Source: Euclidia mi
Lineage: Eukaryota > Arthropoda > Insecta > Lepidoptera > Erebidae
Reading direction: 5' to 3'
Assembly: GCA_944739405.2 (NCBI GenBank)
Contig: OX123193.2
Location: forward strand, 24,107,516-24,171,515
Length of the DNA: 64,000 nt
This document shows positions 10,201 to 18,925 of the stretch, one piece after another. A program made the position numbers and the translations under genes. The notes under the pieces were generated by a model that had not been told where the DNA came from, made no database searches, and saw nothing but the letters and a program-made list of their open reading frames with translations. Numbering within the stretch: the first letter of the stretch is position 1; every line of letters begins with the position of its first letter.

Positions 10201-12469
10201 AAGAAGGCCACCCGTGTGGTGACGTTTCAAGAGGAGTTACAAAGGGTCACTTCATTTCATTCCGTTAGAGTTGTTATAGGTATAAGGACTCTACCAATCC
10301 TATGGTAAACCTGTTTAGAGTAGTACTAGCCTCCTCCGCCAATCCTCCTAGCCTCCTACTAACTCAAATTAGGAGACTGTTCTTGATTCAATTTGTTCAA
10401 CTAGCAAGTTGGTCAAACTCGCGCTTGACCTCTGTGATGACGTAATTTAAGTAGGGATTTTAACAATAAGAGTAATTTTTATCGTAATACGAGTATGTGG
10501 TTGCAATCCATAGCTGATAGATAGAGAGATTAATTACAAGAGAAGATAACAATTTTGAATTATTTGTGTATTTCAGTGTGGTGTGTATTCTGACCGGTGG
10601 CAACATTGACACGACTATGTTCACGAGAACTTGCGAGAGGGGTTTATCTGCTGAAGGGCGTTTAATTAAATTTAAGGTTAGATATTTTTTTGAAAAAGAA
10701 CACATGAATAAAGTGTCTTCGTCTTAACGTAAACTAAGAAATTATGTTATTGGACAATTCTTAGATAATATTGTTATGTATCAATTAAGGTCAAATTAAA
10801 ATGACTCATTAGCTTCAAGGCTAGATTGTAATATAAGTAAAATATCGTTTAGGTATTTTATACAATAAAAAAAAGGTTAGATATTAACTAAGTCATCATC
10901 ATCATCCTAGCGTTATCCCGATTGCACTACACGCCTTGAAGCCCGAGGTACGCTTACTAGTCTTACCAGATATGACAGAATATCAACTTTTCCACAGAGC
11001 GACTGCCGTCTGACCTCCGCAACCCGAAGGGATAGCGATATTCCATGATTTAGACCAGTATCAGTTTATTTGAATGACAACCGGGACCGACGGTTTAACG
11101 TGCTCTTCGAGGCACGGGGCAAGCGATAAAATTAAACGATCAAAGAGTCATTAAATGTTTGTTTTGTTTGTCACAAAACGAAGTTAGTTTTAGTCATGCG
11201 GTACATTCGATTGTGAACCTCCTTAAAACGGGCACTGCTTTCATCAGGAAGACATGTGCACTGTGTAGTGATCTGTACCCATTGCCAAAACTCGGAAACT
11301 CTTCGATACAATTTCACCATATTCGTCCGTAATATTGTTACGTCGTGAGAGGTATCTATAGTCGTCTAAACCGAATTCTTATCGCGTCATTTTAAATATG
11401 AACAGCTCAGGTACTCAGTTTATTTTTGTCTGGCAGGTTGGAGTGCGCAATGTCCCAGGAGCTAAACGAGATCTGATGAGGCTGATCGCAAGCGAAGGCT
11501 ATAATGTTATGACTCATTTCATCGACAACACTTGGTCGGATGGTGAAACTTACTACAGTGAAGTAAGTATACAAAACTAATGAATACCGCGGTATAAAAT
11601 ATCCCGCCAATAGGAGTATAAAGTATGTAAAAACCCCTATTGCTCGTTAAACTGTTTGGAATATAATATTAGTATCTCTAATCTAGGTCTCCTAAGACCA
11701 GTTCTCTCTGTGTGTCGCGGTCATGGAGATATTATGTCCAACGCTTCAGAGATGAATCCGTGCCGACAAATAGCGTTCTTGGTGTGCCATCGGCCCCAAC
11801 TGTCAATAATTTTGCGTCGTACCCTTATAGAGCTGAAATTGGTAAAGAGACTGCTTCTAAATTTTAAGATATCTTGTAGGTACCTACAATGTGCTGTGAT
11901 TTTCATTAAAATAGTTATCAAACATTTTTGTGATAGGTATTCTAATTTTTCGCAAGGAAATCGCTTGCTGGTTGTGACATCACTGTGCATACTGCAATTT
12001 CGAGTGTTATTTACATTAGGCATTTCCGACGGCCGTCGCGACGTTTTTCGATTCTACAAACATAGCGAGCTATTAACTTTCGTGCCGCAACCTAAGTAGG
12101 ATAGGATTGATAGTACTAACTAAATATCATGCTCAGCTGTTAATTGACCAAATAGTAGATACAATTTAATAAAACTGTGACGGAAGGTTATTACGTAGGT
12201 ACCTTCTTACCTAGTTACTTAATACTTCATGATAAACAGAGCATAAAAATGCCTAGATACTTATTGGTTACGTAATATCAGTAAGATTTGTACATGCTAA
12301 CATTGAGGATAATTTTTAGGTGAAACTTGTCGTCGAAACGAGAGGTCTGGAGCACGCATTAGACTTGAAAAGGATGATGGAAAAAGCTTACCCAGAGACA
12401 GCAGTATTCGAGTCAGAACCTTTCAATGACAGACGTACCTGCCCATGTTATATCAAAAAGAGTAAATAG
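4297..12469 (+). CDS. Threonine dehydratase (serine/threonine ammonia-lyase family), ten exons
   Basis: This is a PLP enzyme expected to deaminate L-threonine to 2-oxobutyrate and ammonia (or serine to pyruvate), probably cytosolic. Exons: 4297-4311, 4500-4610, 5524-5594, 6025-6312, 8361-8523, 8946-9107, 9735-9871, 10577-10676, 11437-11562, 12320-12469. They sum to 1323 nt, 440 residues, with consistent phases. The PLP lysine is K68 in T-G-S-F-K-E-R-G. The phosphate-binding glycine loop is G-S-G-G-L at 194-198. The usual S-x-G-N-H motif reads S-T-G-N-E, so the His is Glu. The C-terminal ~100 residues form an ACT-like domain ending C-P-C-Y-I-K-K-S-K. The intron after exon 4 has a GC donor. A paralogous last exon lies upstream at 493-645. 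Threonine versus serine specificity is not settled by sequence; serine racemase is a related alternative, but the ACT domain favours threonine dehydratase. Confidence 0.9.
6840..8040 (-). mobile_element. Degenerate Jockey-like LINE in threonine dehydratase intron 4
   Basis: The minus strand reads RT blocks in order: V-Y-I-D-L-S-K-A-F-D-Y-V-D-H-S, G-V-P-Q-S-S-V-L-G-P-L-L-F and F-T-D-D-S (catalytic YADD altered to FTDD) within 7613-8035. A thumb part follows at 7355-7543 and a C-terminal part at 6912-7148 (L-P-D-A-I-K-T-L). Frameshifts separate the blocks and the endonuclease is missing: a 5'-truncated fossil, antisense to the host gene. Confidence 0.75.
9271..9313. repeat. 43-bp hairpin with 18-bp arms
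   Basis: The arms ACTTTCGGCCCAGTTTCA and its complement (with one extra base) surround a short loop. It lies in the intron after exon 6 of threonine dehydratase. It may be the remains of a fold-back element; no function is apparent. Confidence 0.6.
10896..11130 (-). repeat. SINE, 5'-truncated (GATGATGATGAA-tailed family)
   Basis: The plus strand starts with ATCATCATCATCCTAGCGTT and then shows the reverse of the SINE body, including 'ccacagagcgactgccgtctgacc' and 'cgaggcacggggcaagcga'. It is the same family as 55594-56025 and 59972-60372 and lies in threonine dehydratase intron 8. Confidence 0.7.
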
Positions 12470-12720
12470 TAGATAATTTGGATGTTACATAAAGTGAGAA
12501 AACAGTTCAAGATATAACTAATAGGTGCCCCCTGATCACTGTGAAATTTCCCTTTTGATATCTACTAATATTATAAGTTTCAATTATTTAAACTCAGCTG
12601 TACTTATTTGTCTCAACCTGTATTTTAGATATAATACACAAAATAGTATTCTAGGTACAGAATAATAGGTACCTAACTTACTAACGAGTTAGTTTAATTT
12701 TTGATTTATCAAAAGGCTCA
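12470..12720. other. 3' flank of threonine dehydratase
   Basis: AT-rich. No canonical AATAAA was seen close to the stop codon. Nothing else was identified. Confidence 0.35.
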
Positions 12721-13060
12721 AACTCGCTCAAAGAAGTATGAGGAGAGCTATGCTTGAAATTTCCCTGTAAGATCAAATCAGAAATGAGAAGCTACGCCGG
12801 ATGCCAAAGTCTATATAGCTCTCCGAATAGACAAGCAGAAGTCGCAATGGAAAGGCCGCATAGCTCGAACAACCGACGGCAATTGGAGCAGGAAGGGGCT
12901 TGAATATTGGCCACATATACCGTCCGACGCAGTAGGTGTAGGCCTCCCGCTAGGTGGACCGACAAAGCTTGTTGGGATCGCTGAATGCGGTCGGCTTAAT
13001 GTCGGTATATGTGGACAACCTTGGGGAATGCCTAGCAATGGACGCCTCTAGCAATAATTT
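12720..13060 (+). mobile_element. RTE-like LINE 3' fragment
   Basis: It retains the string of words that marks the C-terminus of a common lepidopteran RTE-type LINE: 'R-R-A-M-L', 'D-Q-I-R-N-E', 'S-R-N-G-K-A-A', a 'gtaggcctcccgc' block, and 'cttggggaatgcc...caatggacgcctct' at the end. Many stops are present. A second copy is at 20365-20690 and the end of a third is at the right edge. Confidence 0.65.
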
Positions 13061-13079
13061 ACAATAGGCACATAACTCC

Positions 13080-13920
13080 CAAAAGTCAGTGGTGCTACTA
13101 AGACGACGTCCAGACTAAAGTATTGGATGTCATCAAATCATACTTAAGTGACAGAATTGTTTCTGCACATCGAGCTTGTCATGTATGATCATACTTAAGT
13201 GACAGAATTCAATGTGTTGAAATAAACGGCTTAAATGCTTACCTGGATTAGGAGTGCCGCAGGGCAGCATCCTAGGGCCTTTCTTGTTTATTGTTTACAT
13301 AAACGACTTGCCTTTTGACTTTAAAAACATTTGCGACGTTGTACTGTTTGCTGACGATACTTTTTCGATATTTAATGTAGATAAATAAAAATAAGGAAAT
13401 AAACAGTGCGCTCATTCAAGTGACTAAATTGTTTAATGTAATGTAGGTATCATGTTTGCTCTGCCCAATGTCTTGCTGAAAACTTGCTCCTAACATAGTT
13501 TTAAAGATGATGTAGGTACTCGAAACAACTGAATCTACCTATTATTTTCAGGAATAACACTCGATTCGAAGTTACGGTGGGGTATGCACGTTACTTAAAT
13601 ATCTCTCAGGGAAATTTAACTCAGCTGCTTATGTCATTCAGAAGAGTCGTAGGTTGACTGATGTCGATACGGCTAGATTGGTTTATTTAAGCTATTTTCA
13701 TAGTATTATGTCATATGGCCTCATGTGCATATGGTTTATTATTATGGAGTAGGGCTGCTGATAACGAAAATATTTCTATAGCGGCAAAAACATAAAAAGC
13801 CATTTATCAGTTAAAGACAAGAGTCACCCTCAGAGAAAATTTTAAAAGTAAGTATTCGTATTCTTACTGTAGCGTCTCAATATATTTCTGCCAGTGTTAT
13901 GCTTGTAGGTAGATCTAAAT
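13080..13920 (+). mobile_element. Jockey-like LINE fragment with RT motifs
   Basis: Plus-strand blocks: G-V-P-Q-G-S-I-L-G-P-F-L-F, Y-I-N-D-L-P, F-A-D-D-T (about 13250-13375), L-G-I-T-L-D-S-K-L (about 13555), then 'R-L-V-Y-L-S-Y-F-H-S-I-M-S-Y-G' (about 13670-13730). Frameshifts and stops separate them. It carries a short duplication-flanked insert at 13137-13209. Confidence 0.7.
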
Positions 13921-14199
13921 ATAATGAATAGTGACATACACAATATCAATATCGCCAGCCTAGAGAAGGTAAGGGGGAGGGGCAAGGTCGCCAGCCGATA
14001 TGACCTAGAGGAGGCAAGTTGATATGGAAAATGAGAAATGTATGAATTTTTGAATCTTTAGGGAGAGGGCAGCTGCTCCCCGTCGCCACCCTTGGCAACG
14101 CCCTTCTGTAGGTATAAGCATTATAATGGCGACTGAAAAGAGTGGCCATGAGTTTTATTGCTGCCCGTTCTTTCTCGTGGTTCTGCCTATTGCATTGCG

Positions 14200-14285
14200 A
14201 ACGTGGCAGTAAATTTAGAATCATTAAGTAATTAAATTAAATTCTGACGTTCATAAGCGTCACTTTGTGGCCTAAATGAATAATT
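14200..14285 (+). repeat. LINE 3' tail relic
   Basis: The sequence 'tctgacgttcataagcgtcactttgtggcctaaatgaataa' encodes the end 'D-V-H-K-R-H-F-V-A' seen at the C-terminus of many lepidopteran LINEs. It is a short relic and may belong to the fragment at 13080-13920. Confidence 0.4.
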
Positions 14286-14288
14286 TAA

Positions 14289-14956
14289 CCTTTCAAGTAC
14301 CGCGCCCTCTAAAACGTCAATTTGGCTATACGACCGCGCCGTACGACATCATCGCGCGCGCGGTACGAGACATTGAATGTTATCGCTCTGAGAGGTCTTT
14401 GTTTATGTTTTCAAGAGTTCGAGTTATAATTTCTTGAAACCCACTTATATAGACAATATTAAAAAATTATAATAATAACATTTGAGTGTATATTTAGTTT
14501 TGTATAGCTCTCTGTTTTGAACGGATCTTAGAATACCGGTTCTATCGACAATTGTAGCGTATTATAATCAAAAATAAAATAATTTTTGATTATTTTTGTA
14601 TTTTTATATTGTGTATAATATGGGTTTCCAATTAAAACTAAAAATATGCATGTATCTATTATAATAATTCCCCCTTTTCAATAGCAAACATTTGCTAAAA
14701 TTCTCAGTTTCGCGCGCATTAAAAAGAAATGTCCTTTTACTTTTTAATTTGACATCAAATTGGATCAGAAGAAGGTTTCATAGCTGTCTATGATTCGTAA
14801 AAATGCAATGCCATTTGAAATAATTGATAAAATGTACTAGGCCAGTGTAAAAAACGTCATAGATTGAAGGACGGAATCTGGACATGAATTCATGTCGTCG
14901 GTAAACAAGGGGACTTTTTTGTAGGACATGAATTCATGTCCTCGGTCGTCGAAAGG
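14289..14956. mobile_element. Non-autonomous piggyBac-like element
   Basis: Both ends abut TTAA (14285-14288 and 14957-14960), the piggyBac target. The ends start CCTTTC and finish GAAAGG, with partial matching further in (ACCGCG versus ACCGAG). There is no transposase frame in the 668 bp. Near the right end it has two copies of the palindrome GACATGAATTCATGTC (14881-14896 and 14925-14940). Piggybac-type TTAA duplication plus CC..GG ends support the call. Confidence 0.65.
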
Positions 14957-15394
14957 TTAATGATTTTGACTTTTATACAAACAAGTGCAGTGGTAGGAGG
15001 GCGCGAGGAGGTGCACTTGCACGTGCACACACCAGATATCCCGCATAGAAAGTTGAACTGGTCACTTCTCCTCCAAAAAGCGCCCCTAGCGGGTAGTAAC
15101 GATCAGTCGAGACCGCCAGGGCCCTTTAGAAAAGAGGCCGCCTTTAGAAAATGTATGGAAATTGTTCCTACCTATAATAAACGACTCGCAACTCAATCAA
15201 AACTCGTATAAGAGACTCTGATTTAGACCTATTCTCAGTAGGTAAATTTAAAAAGAGCACTGTGCTATCGTTTAAATTAAAAAAGCTGACCATTATTAAC
15301 ACGCGATTACAATATCATACCTACTTACCCATCAGGCTATCACTATGCCAAGTATCGACTCATTATATCGTATTGGTGTGCCGTTCGAGCAAGC

Positions 15395-15780
15395 TTAAGG
15401 GTGCCTTTCCACTAGAGATGTGCTATGCAGCTATGCTGCTAGGATGTGAAAGCTAAGCTACGAAAGAAACCATGTGACTGTTTCTACTAATGCATGCAGC
15501 TGAAAATTCGCGGCCGCTAGGCAGCAGCGTGAAGATGCGCGGCTCGAACTACTTATCAGAAGTACTGAACGTCCATAGCATGCGCTTTCAGGACGTTTTA
15601 GCAACACACATCCATGGCATGCATCATCAGCAAACCTAACACCACAAAGAACATATACATAGCTTAGATGAAACTGTTTCCACTAATGCTAAGCTATACA
15701 GACCATAAACAAAATCTCCTAGTCTTAACTCACAAACATCAGCTTAATAGCTGCTAGTGTGGTTCAAATATAATTTAAGA
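15395..15780. repeat. Unclassified interspersed repeat, GCATGC-rich
   Basis: The left end 'gtgcctttccactagagatgtgc' and the right end 'gctgctagtgtgg' are partly complementary, and phrases such as 'tttctactaatgc' / 'tttccactaatgc' recur inside. It is probably an old terminal-inverted-repeat element, but the ends are not clean. Confidence 0.35.
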
Positions 15781-16199
15781 AAAATGTACCCAGCATCCTT
15801 TACATTTGTATATTGAGTGACAACACTAAACACTGCGATCATATTAAAACAATGACAACCCAACCTACTAGACGGCACACGTAAGGCGAACACTTTCAAA
15901 CAACACATTAGACTTATACATCTTATATAAGACCAATCTTAACGCTAGATATGAATTATGATGTTCCGCAAATTTGAACCGGCCAATTAGAATGCATTTT
16001 TGTAGCCCCCCTTGCCCCGCATACCTCACCGCTTTGACAGAATTTTTTGTTTGTAGAAATGAAAACATTAGGTGTCTAGTAGGCTGTGATGTCGTTGTAT
16101 TAAAAAGAGCAAATCTTTGTTAATGGGTGCCTACAAAATTTATGAACACAAAAAATTGACTAAGGAAACTATTAAATAAAACAAGTATATTTTCCTCTA

Positions 16200-16213
16200 A
16201 TGCTTTATTTTTA
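16200..16213 (-). terminator. Probable polyadenylation signal of the PCD gene
   Basis: On the minus strand an AATAAA hexamer lies at about 16203-16208, some 125 nt past the stop at 16332. Another AATAAA-like run (ATAAATAAATA) is at about 16243-16255. Confidence 0.5.
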
Positions 16214-16331
16214 TTATACAACAAATCGAGAAAACTTAAGTAAATATTTATTTATAACTCTCACAAACAAATACATCTATACATAATATTGTCATACAGG
16301 TAGACTTAAAGTCACTGGCATTAAATACAAC

Positions 16332-17077
16332 TTAATTAAAATTCTTATCCATGAAAGTTGCCATCCTGATGTCCCTTTTACTTAGCCCATTGACATCATG
16401 AGACGATAGTGTGACCTTAGAACAAAAACGTCATGTTAGTTTACCAATAACTTTAATAAAATATTTATACTTACTAAAATAAAATCAGAAGTACTTCTAA
16501 TTGACATTGTGCAGTGGCAACATACAAACAGGTTTTAATTAATTTCACAAGTCAAGGTTAATGTTATAATTTAGTGAATATTTTCTGCATCGGACTTGCA
16601 ACAGCTGTTGATTCACATACCTGTAACTTGTTGTAAACATTGAACCATTCAGGATGATGATCCATTTTCTCAGCAAGTAGAGCCACTTTTGTCATGAAAC
16701 CAAAGGCATGGTTAAAGTCCTTAAATTGAAACTCCTTTTCTATAGCATCCCGGTTACTTTGTATTTTCCAGCCAGATTGTAATAGTGGCTGGAGCAAGGA
16801 GTTGCGCTCTTCTTGACTTAACTTGTCGGCCTAGAAATAATAAGATAATTAATATCAAAGTTTGAAAGTAAATGCAACAAGTGTCGAAATAAACTTGTAG
16901 CACACAACACACCATTTTCCTCTTATTGGTCGAGGTCGATAATACACTAGCGTATCGAACGCCCGCTTGACTGGCATTGAGCGCAGGTTTCTTTATGCGA
17001 CCCGCCTCCGCGGGGTGAAAGTGTTTCGCTACGTTCGCTACACAGCGAACAGCTCCGAATGTCCGCTGGATAATCAT
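16332..17077 (-). CDS. Pcd: Pterin-4a-carbinolamine dehydratase
   Basis: It dehydrates 4a-hydroxytetrahydropterin during recycling of tetrahydrobiopterin, the cofactor of phenylalanine, tyrosine and tryptophan hydroxylases. Exons on the minus strand: 17077-16913, 16830-16621 and 16415-16332; 459 nt, 152 residues, all junctions phase 0. The core is a strong family match: F-K-D-F-N-H-A-F-G-F-M at 91-101, the active-site D-H-H-P-E-W at 112-117, and V-T-L-S-S-H (His131) in the last exon, giving the three expected histidines. Family proteins are about 100-105 residues; the extra N-terminal ~55 residues are Arg/Lys/Ala/Ser-rich with a single acidic residue (MIIQRTFGAVR...), resembling a mitochondrial targeting sequence (inference). 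The first ATG of the frame was chosen; translation from the internal Met55 would give a protein of classical length. Confidence 0.9.
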
Positions 17078-17079
17078 TG

Positions 17080-17525
17080 ATTTTAAGGACAACAGCTATA
17101 TAAATATTTATAAAAGTAATTGCTTGAAAAGATGATTTTAATTCTATTATATTTTGTCAATAACTAATTCAGAACATTCAAAGCATACAAATTCTGTAGA
17201 ATTGTTTACAATTTGGTACATAACGATAGCGAAGTATTTTTAATTTGTCGACAATGTCGACATTCATTGTCAATTTGACAGTTGACATTGTGACATTGAC
17301 ATTTGCATCTAGGGATGTGGCAGCTCAGATCGTAGCACCCTAACTTATGGAAATAGCCAAGAAATAGCACAAGCCCGACTGACAGGACCACGGAACAAAC
17401 ACAAAAACCAGTGGAAGTGTCACCAAACTCGCACAAATAAACCGATAATCATAATTATATTGCACTACAAAGAAACAATTAGTTTGATTTGTAGTTTATG
17501 TTTATTCAAAACTAGCTTACGTCAC
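17080..17525. other. Upstream flank of PCD
   Basis: Simple GACATTG/TGTCAA-rich sequence (about 17245-17305) with short self-complementary tracts. An open frame on the minus strand (17206-17436) shows no recognisable domain. The promoter is presumably here, but no motif is clear. Confidence 0.35.
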
Positions 17526-17651
17526 AGATTTGGAAATAAAGGCTGCTATTCTAAAAATAAGATTTATATGTGTGCGTAACATGGTGGCACCCAGTCCCCG
17601 ATTTAAAATGGAGCACAACAACGGGTTTGTACTACATAATTATTATGTACC

Positions 17652-17773
17652 TACTATTTGTATCTCAGAAGGTACAGGAAATACATCAAGATGTCCCTGG
17701 ACCCGCCACTTTGACTGTCAAAGTGACGGGACCATCTGAAACCGCTACGCAGGGTCAGGCAATTCACACCTGA
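17652..17773 (+). other. Possible orphan exon, unrecognised
   Basis: After an acceptor-like tract (TATTTGTATCTCAG) an open frame runs to TGA at about 17773 and reads like ordinary protein (…P-G-P-A-T-L-T-V-K-V-T-G-P…). I recognise no family and see no partner exons. It may be a chance frame or a repeat. Confidence 0.2.
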
Positions 17774-17913
17774 AGACTTACATATACACCGTGTCCAACT
17801 GGCGAAAAAAAAATCGTATTTTTTTACATATTTTGTAAAATAAATATTACAGGTAGTTTCTATATCATGGGCTGAGTACATACTTAACGGAAAAACACTG
17901 ACTTAAAAAAACA

Positions 17914-18349
17914 CATAGAGATATAAAGGATAGAGTGGCAGAACTCAATACTGTATCGTGTCCGCCGGTGGGAGAGAGAACGCAACAGTTAAAGGCCCCC
18001 TGCATCTCTCTTTAACAACGCATGCTCTACATTCTACAATGGGCTTGGCAACTGTCAATGTGTGTTGTCGTTGTGTCCCCAAACATTGAATTTGTATTAT
18101 GGTAAATTTTTTACAATATATACACTTTTTTGTCATTTCAAACTATCTTCGTGTATCAATAAAAACAACTTTTAAACTATTGATTACTGATTAACTGATA
18201 TAAATAATAGTTACAGGTAGCACGCCATTGCGCAATGTTGATGTTGTGCATGTACTGTTAGAGAGAGATGCAGGGGGGCTTTAACTGTAGCGTTCTCTCT
18301 CGCACCGACATTGGCCTCTCTCTGCCACTCTATCCTATATATCTCTATG
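17914..18349. mobile_element. 436-bp terminal-inverted-repeat element, copy 1
   Basis: The ends CATAGAGATAT...ATAGAGTGGCAG and the reverse complement lie at the two termini. It is flanked by an exact 8-bp duplication AAAAAACA (17906-17913 and 18350-18357). The halves are themselves largely complementary: 'ggtgggagagagaacgcaac' and 'ccccctgcatctctct' on the left are mirrored on the right. There is no coding capacity. The 8-bp duplication fits hAT or P superfamily transposition. Confidence 0.85.
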
Positions 18350-18424
18350 AAAAAACATGATGTACATAGATAGACACGGACAGACAAGTAAATGTATTTT
18401 GCAGGAAATGTTAAAATAAATAAA

Positions 18425-18470
18425 TATAAAATAAAAGTTTTAGGTATATACCCAAAACTTTTATTTTATA
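18425..18470. repeat. Near-perfect 46-bp AT-rich palindrome
   Basis: The arm TATAAAATAAAAGTTTTAGG and its complement with one mismatch flank a 6-bp TATATA loop. It is a relic or a hairpin; no gene context. Confidence 0.6.
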
Positions 18471-18925
18471 TATGCATATATATGCATACTATGCATGCCT
18501 TTTACAAGTATTCACAATTAATACTACAACGTAATGAAAATAGTAAAATATTATTTATTGCCCTTGAAATAAAACATATTTGTTAAGAAATTGGCGTTTG
18601 GAAAGTTATTTTTAATTTTAATAAATAATATGCGAACAGTTATATATTTTTAAACTATAGCCTTCATCAAATCGGCAACGTGATTGGACGCAGGAAATAA
18701 ACCCATTTGATGGCAGGCAATATCGATAAATAAAAGAGTTCCTATGAATTTTCGCATTGTGTTATCGCCACTTATTTTCGAAAAACTCATATGACAACGT
18801 TTTTAAAAAGGGATGTTTACGCTGTTTGACATATTACGACATCTGGCGAAGGATACAACTAGTCACCTTGATATTTTGCAATTATTAATTTGTGGAAGTG
18901 TTGAAAATAATGTGTTTCTAATGCG

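Noticed and set aside
11656..12099. 147-codon open frame between the last two threonine dehydratase exons
   Set aside because: No recognisable domain; the reverse strand is also open there, as expected for a diverged repeat. Treated as intron.
17206..17436. Cys-rich minus-strand frame upstream of PCD
   Set aside because: It lies in a simple GACATTG/TGTCAA tract; the cysteines come from the repeat, and no domain spacing fits.
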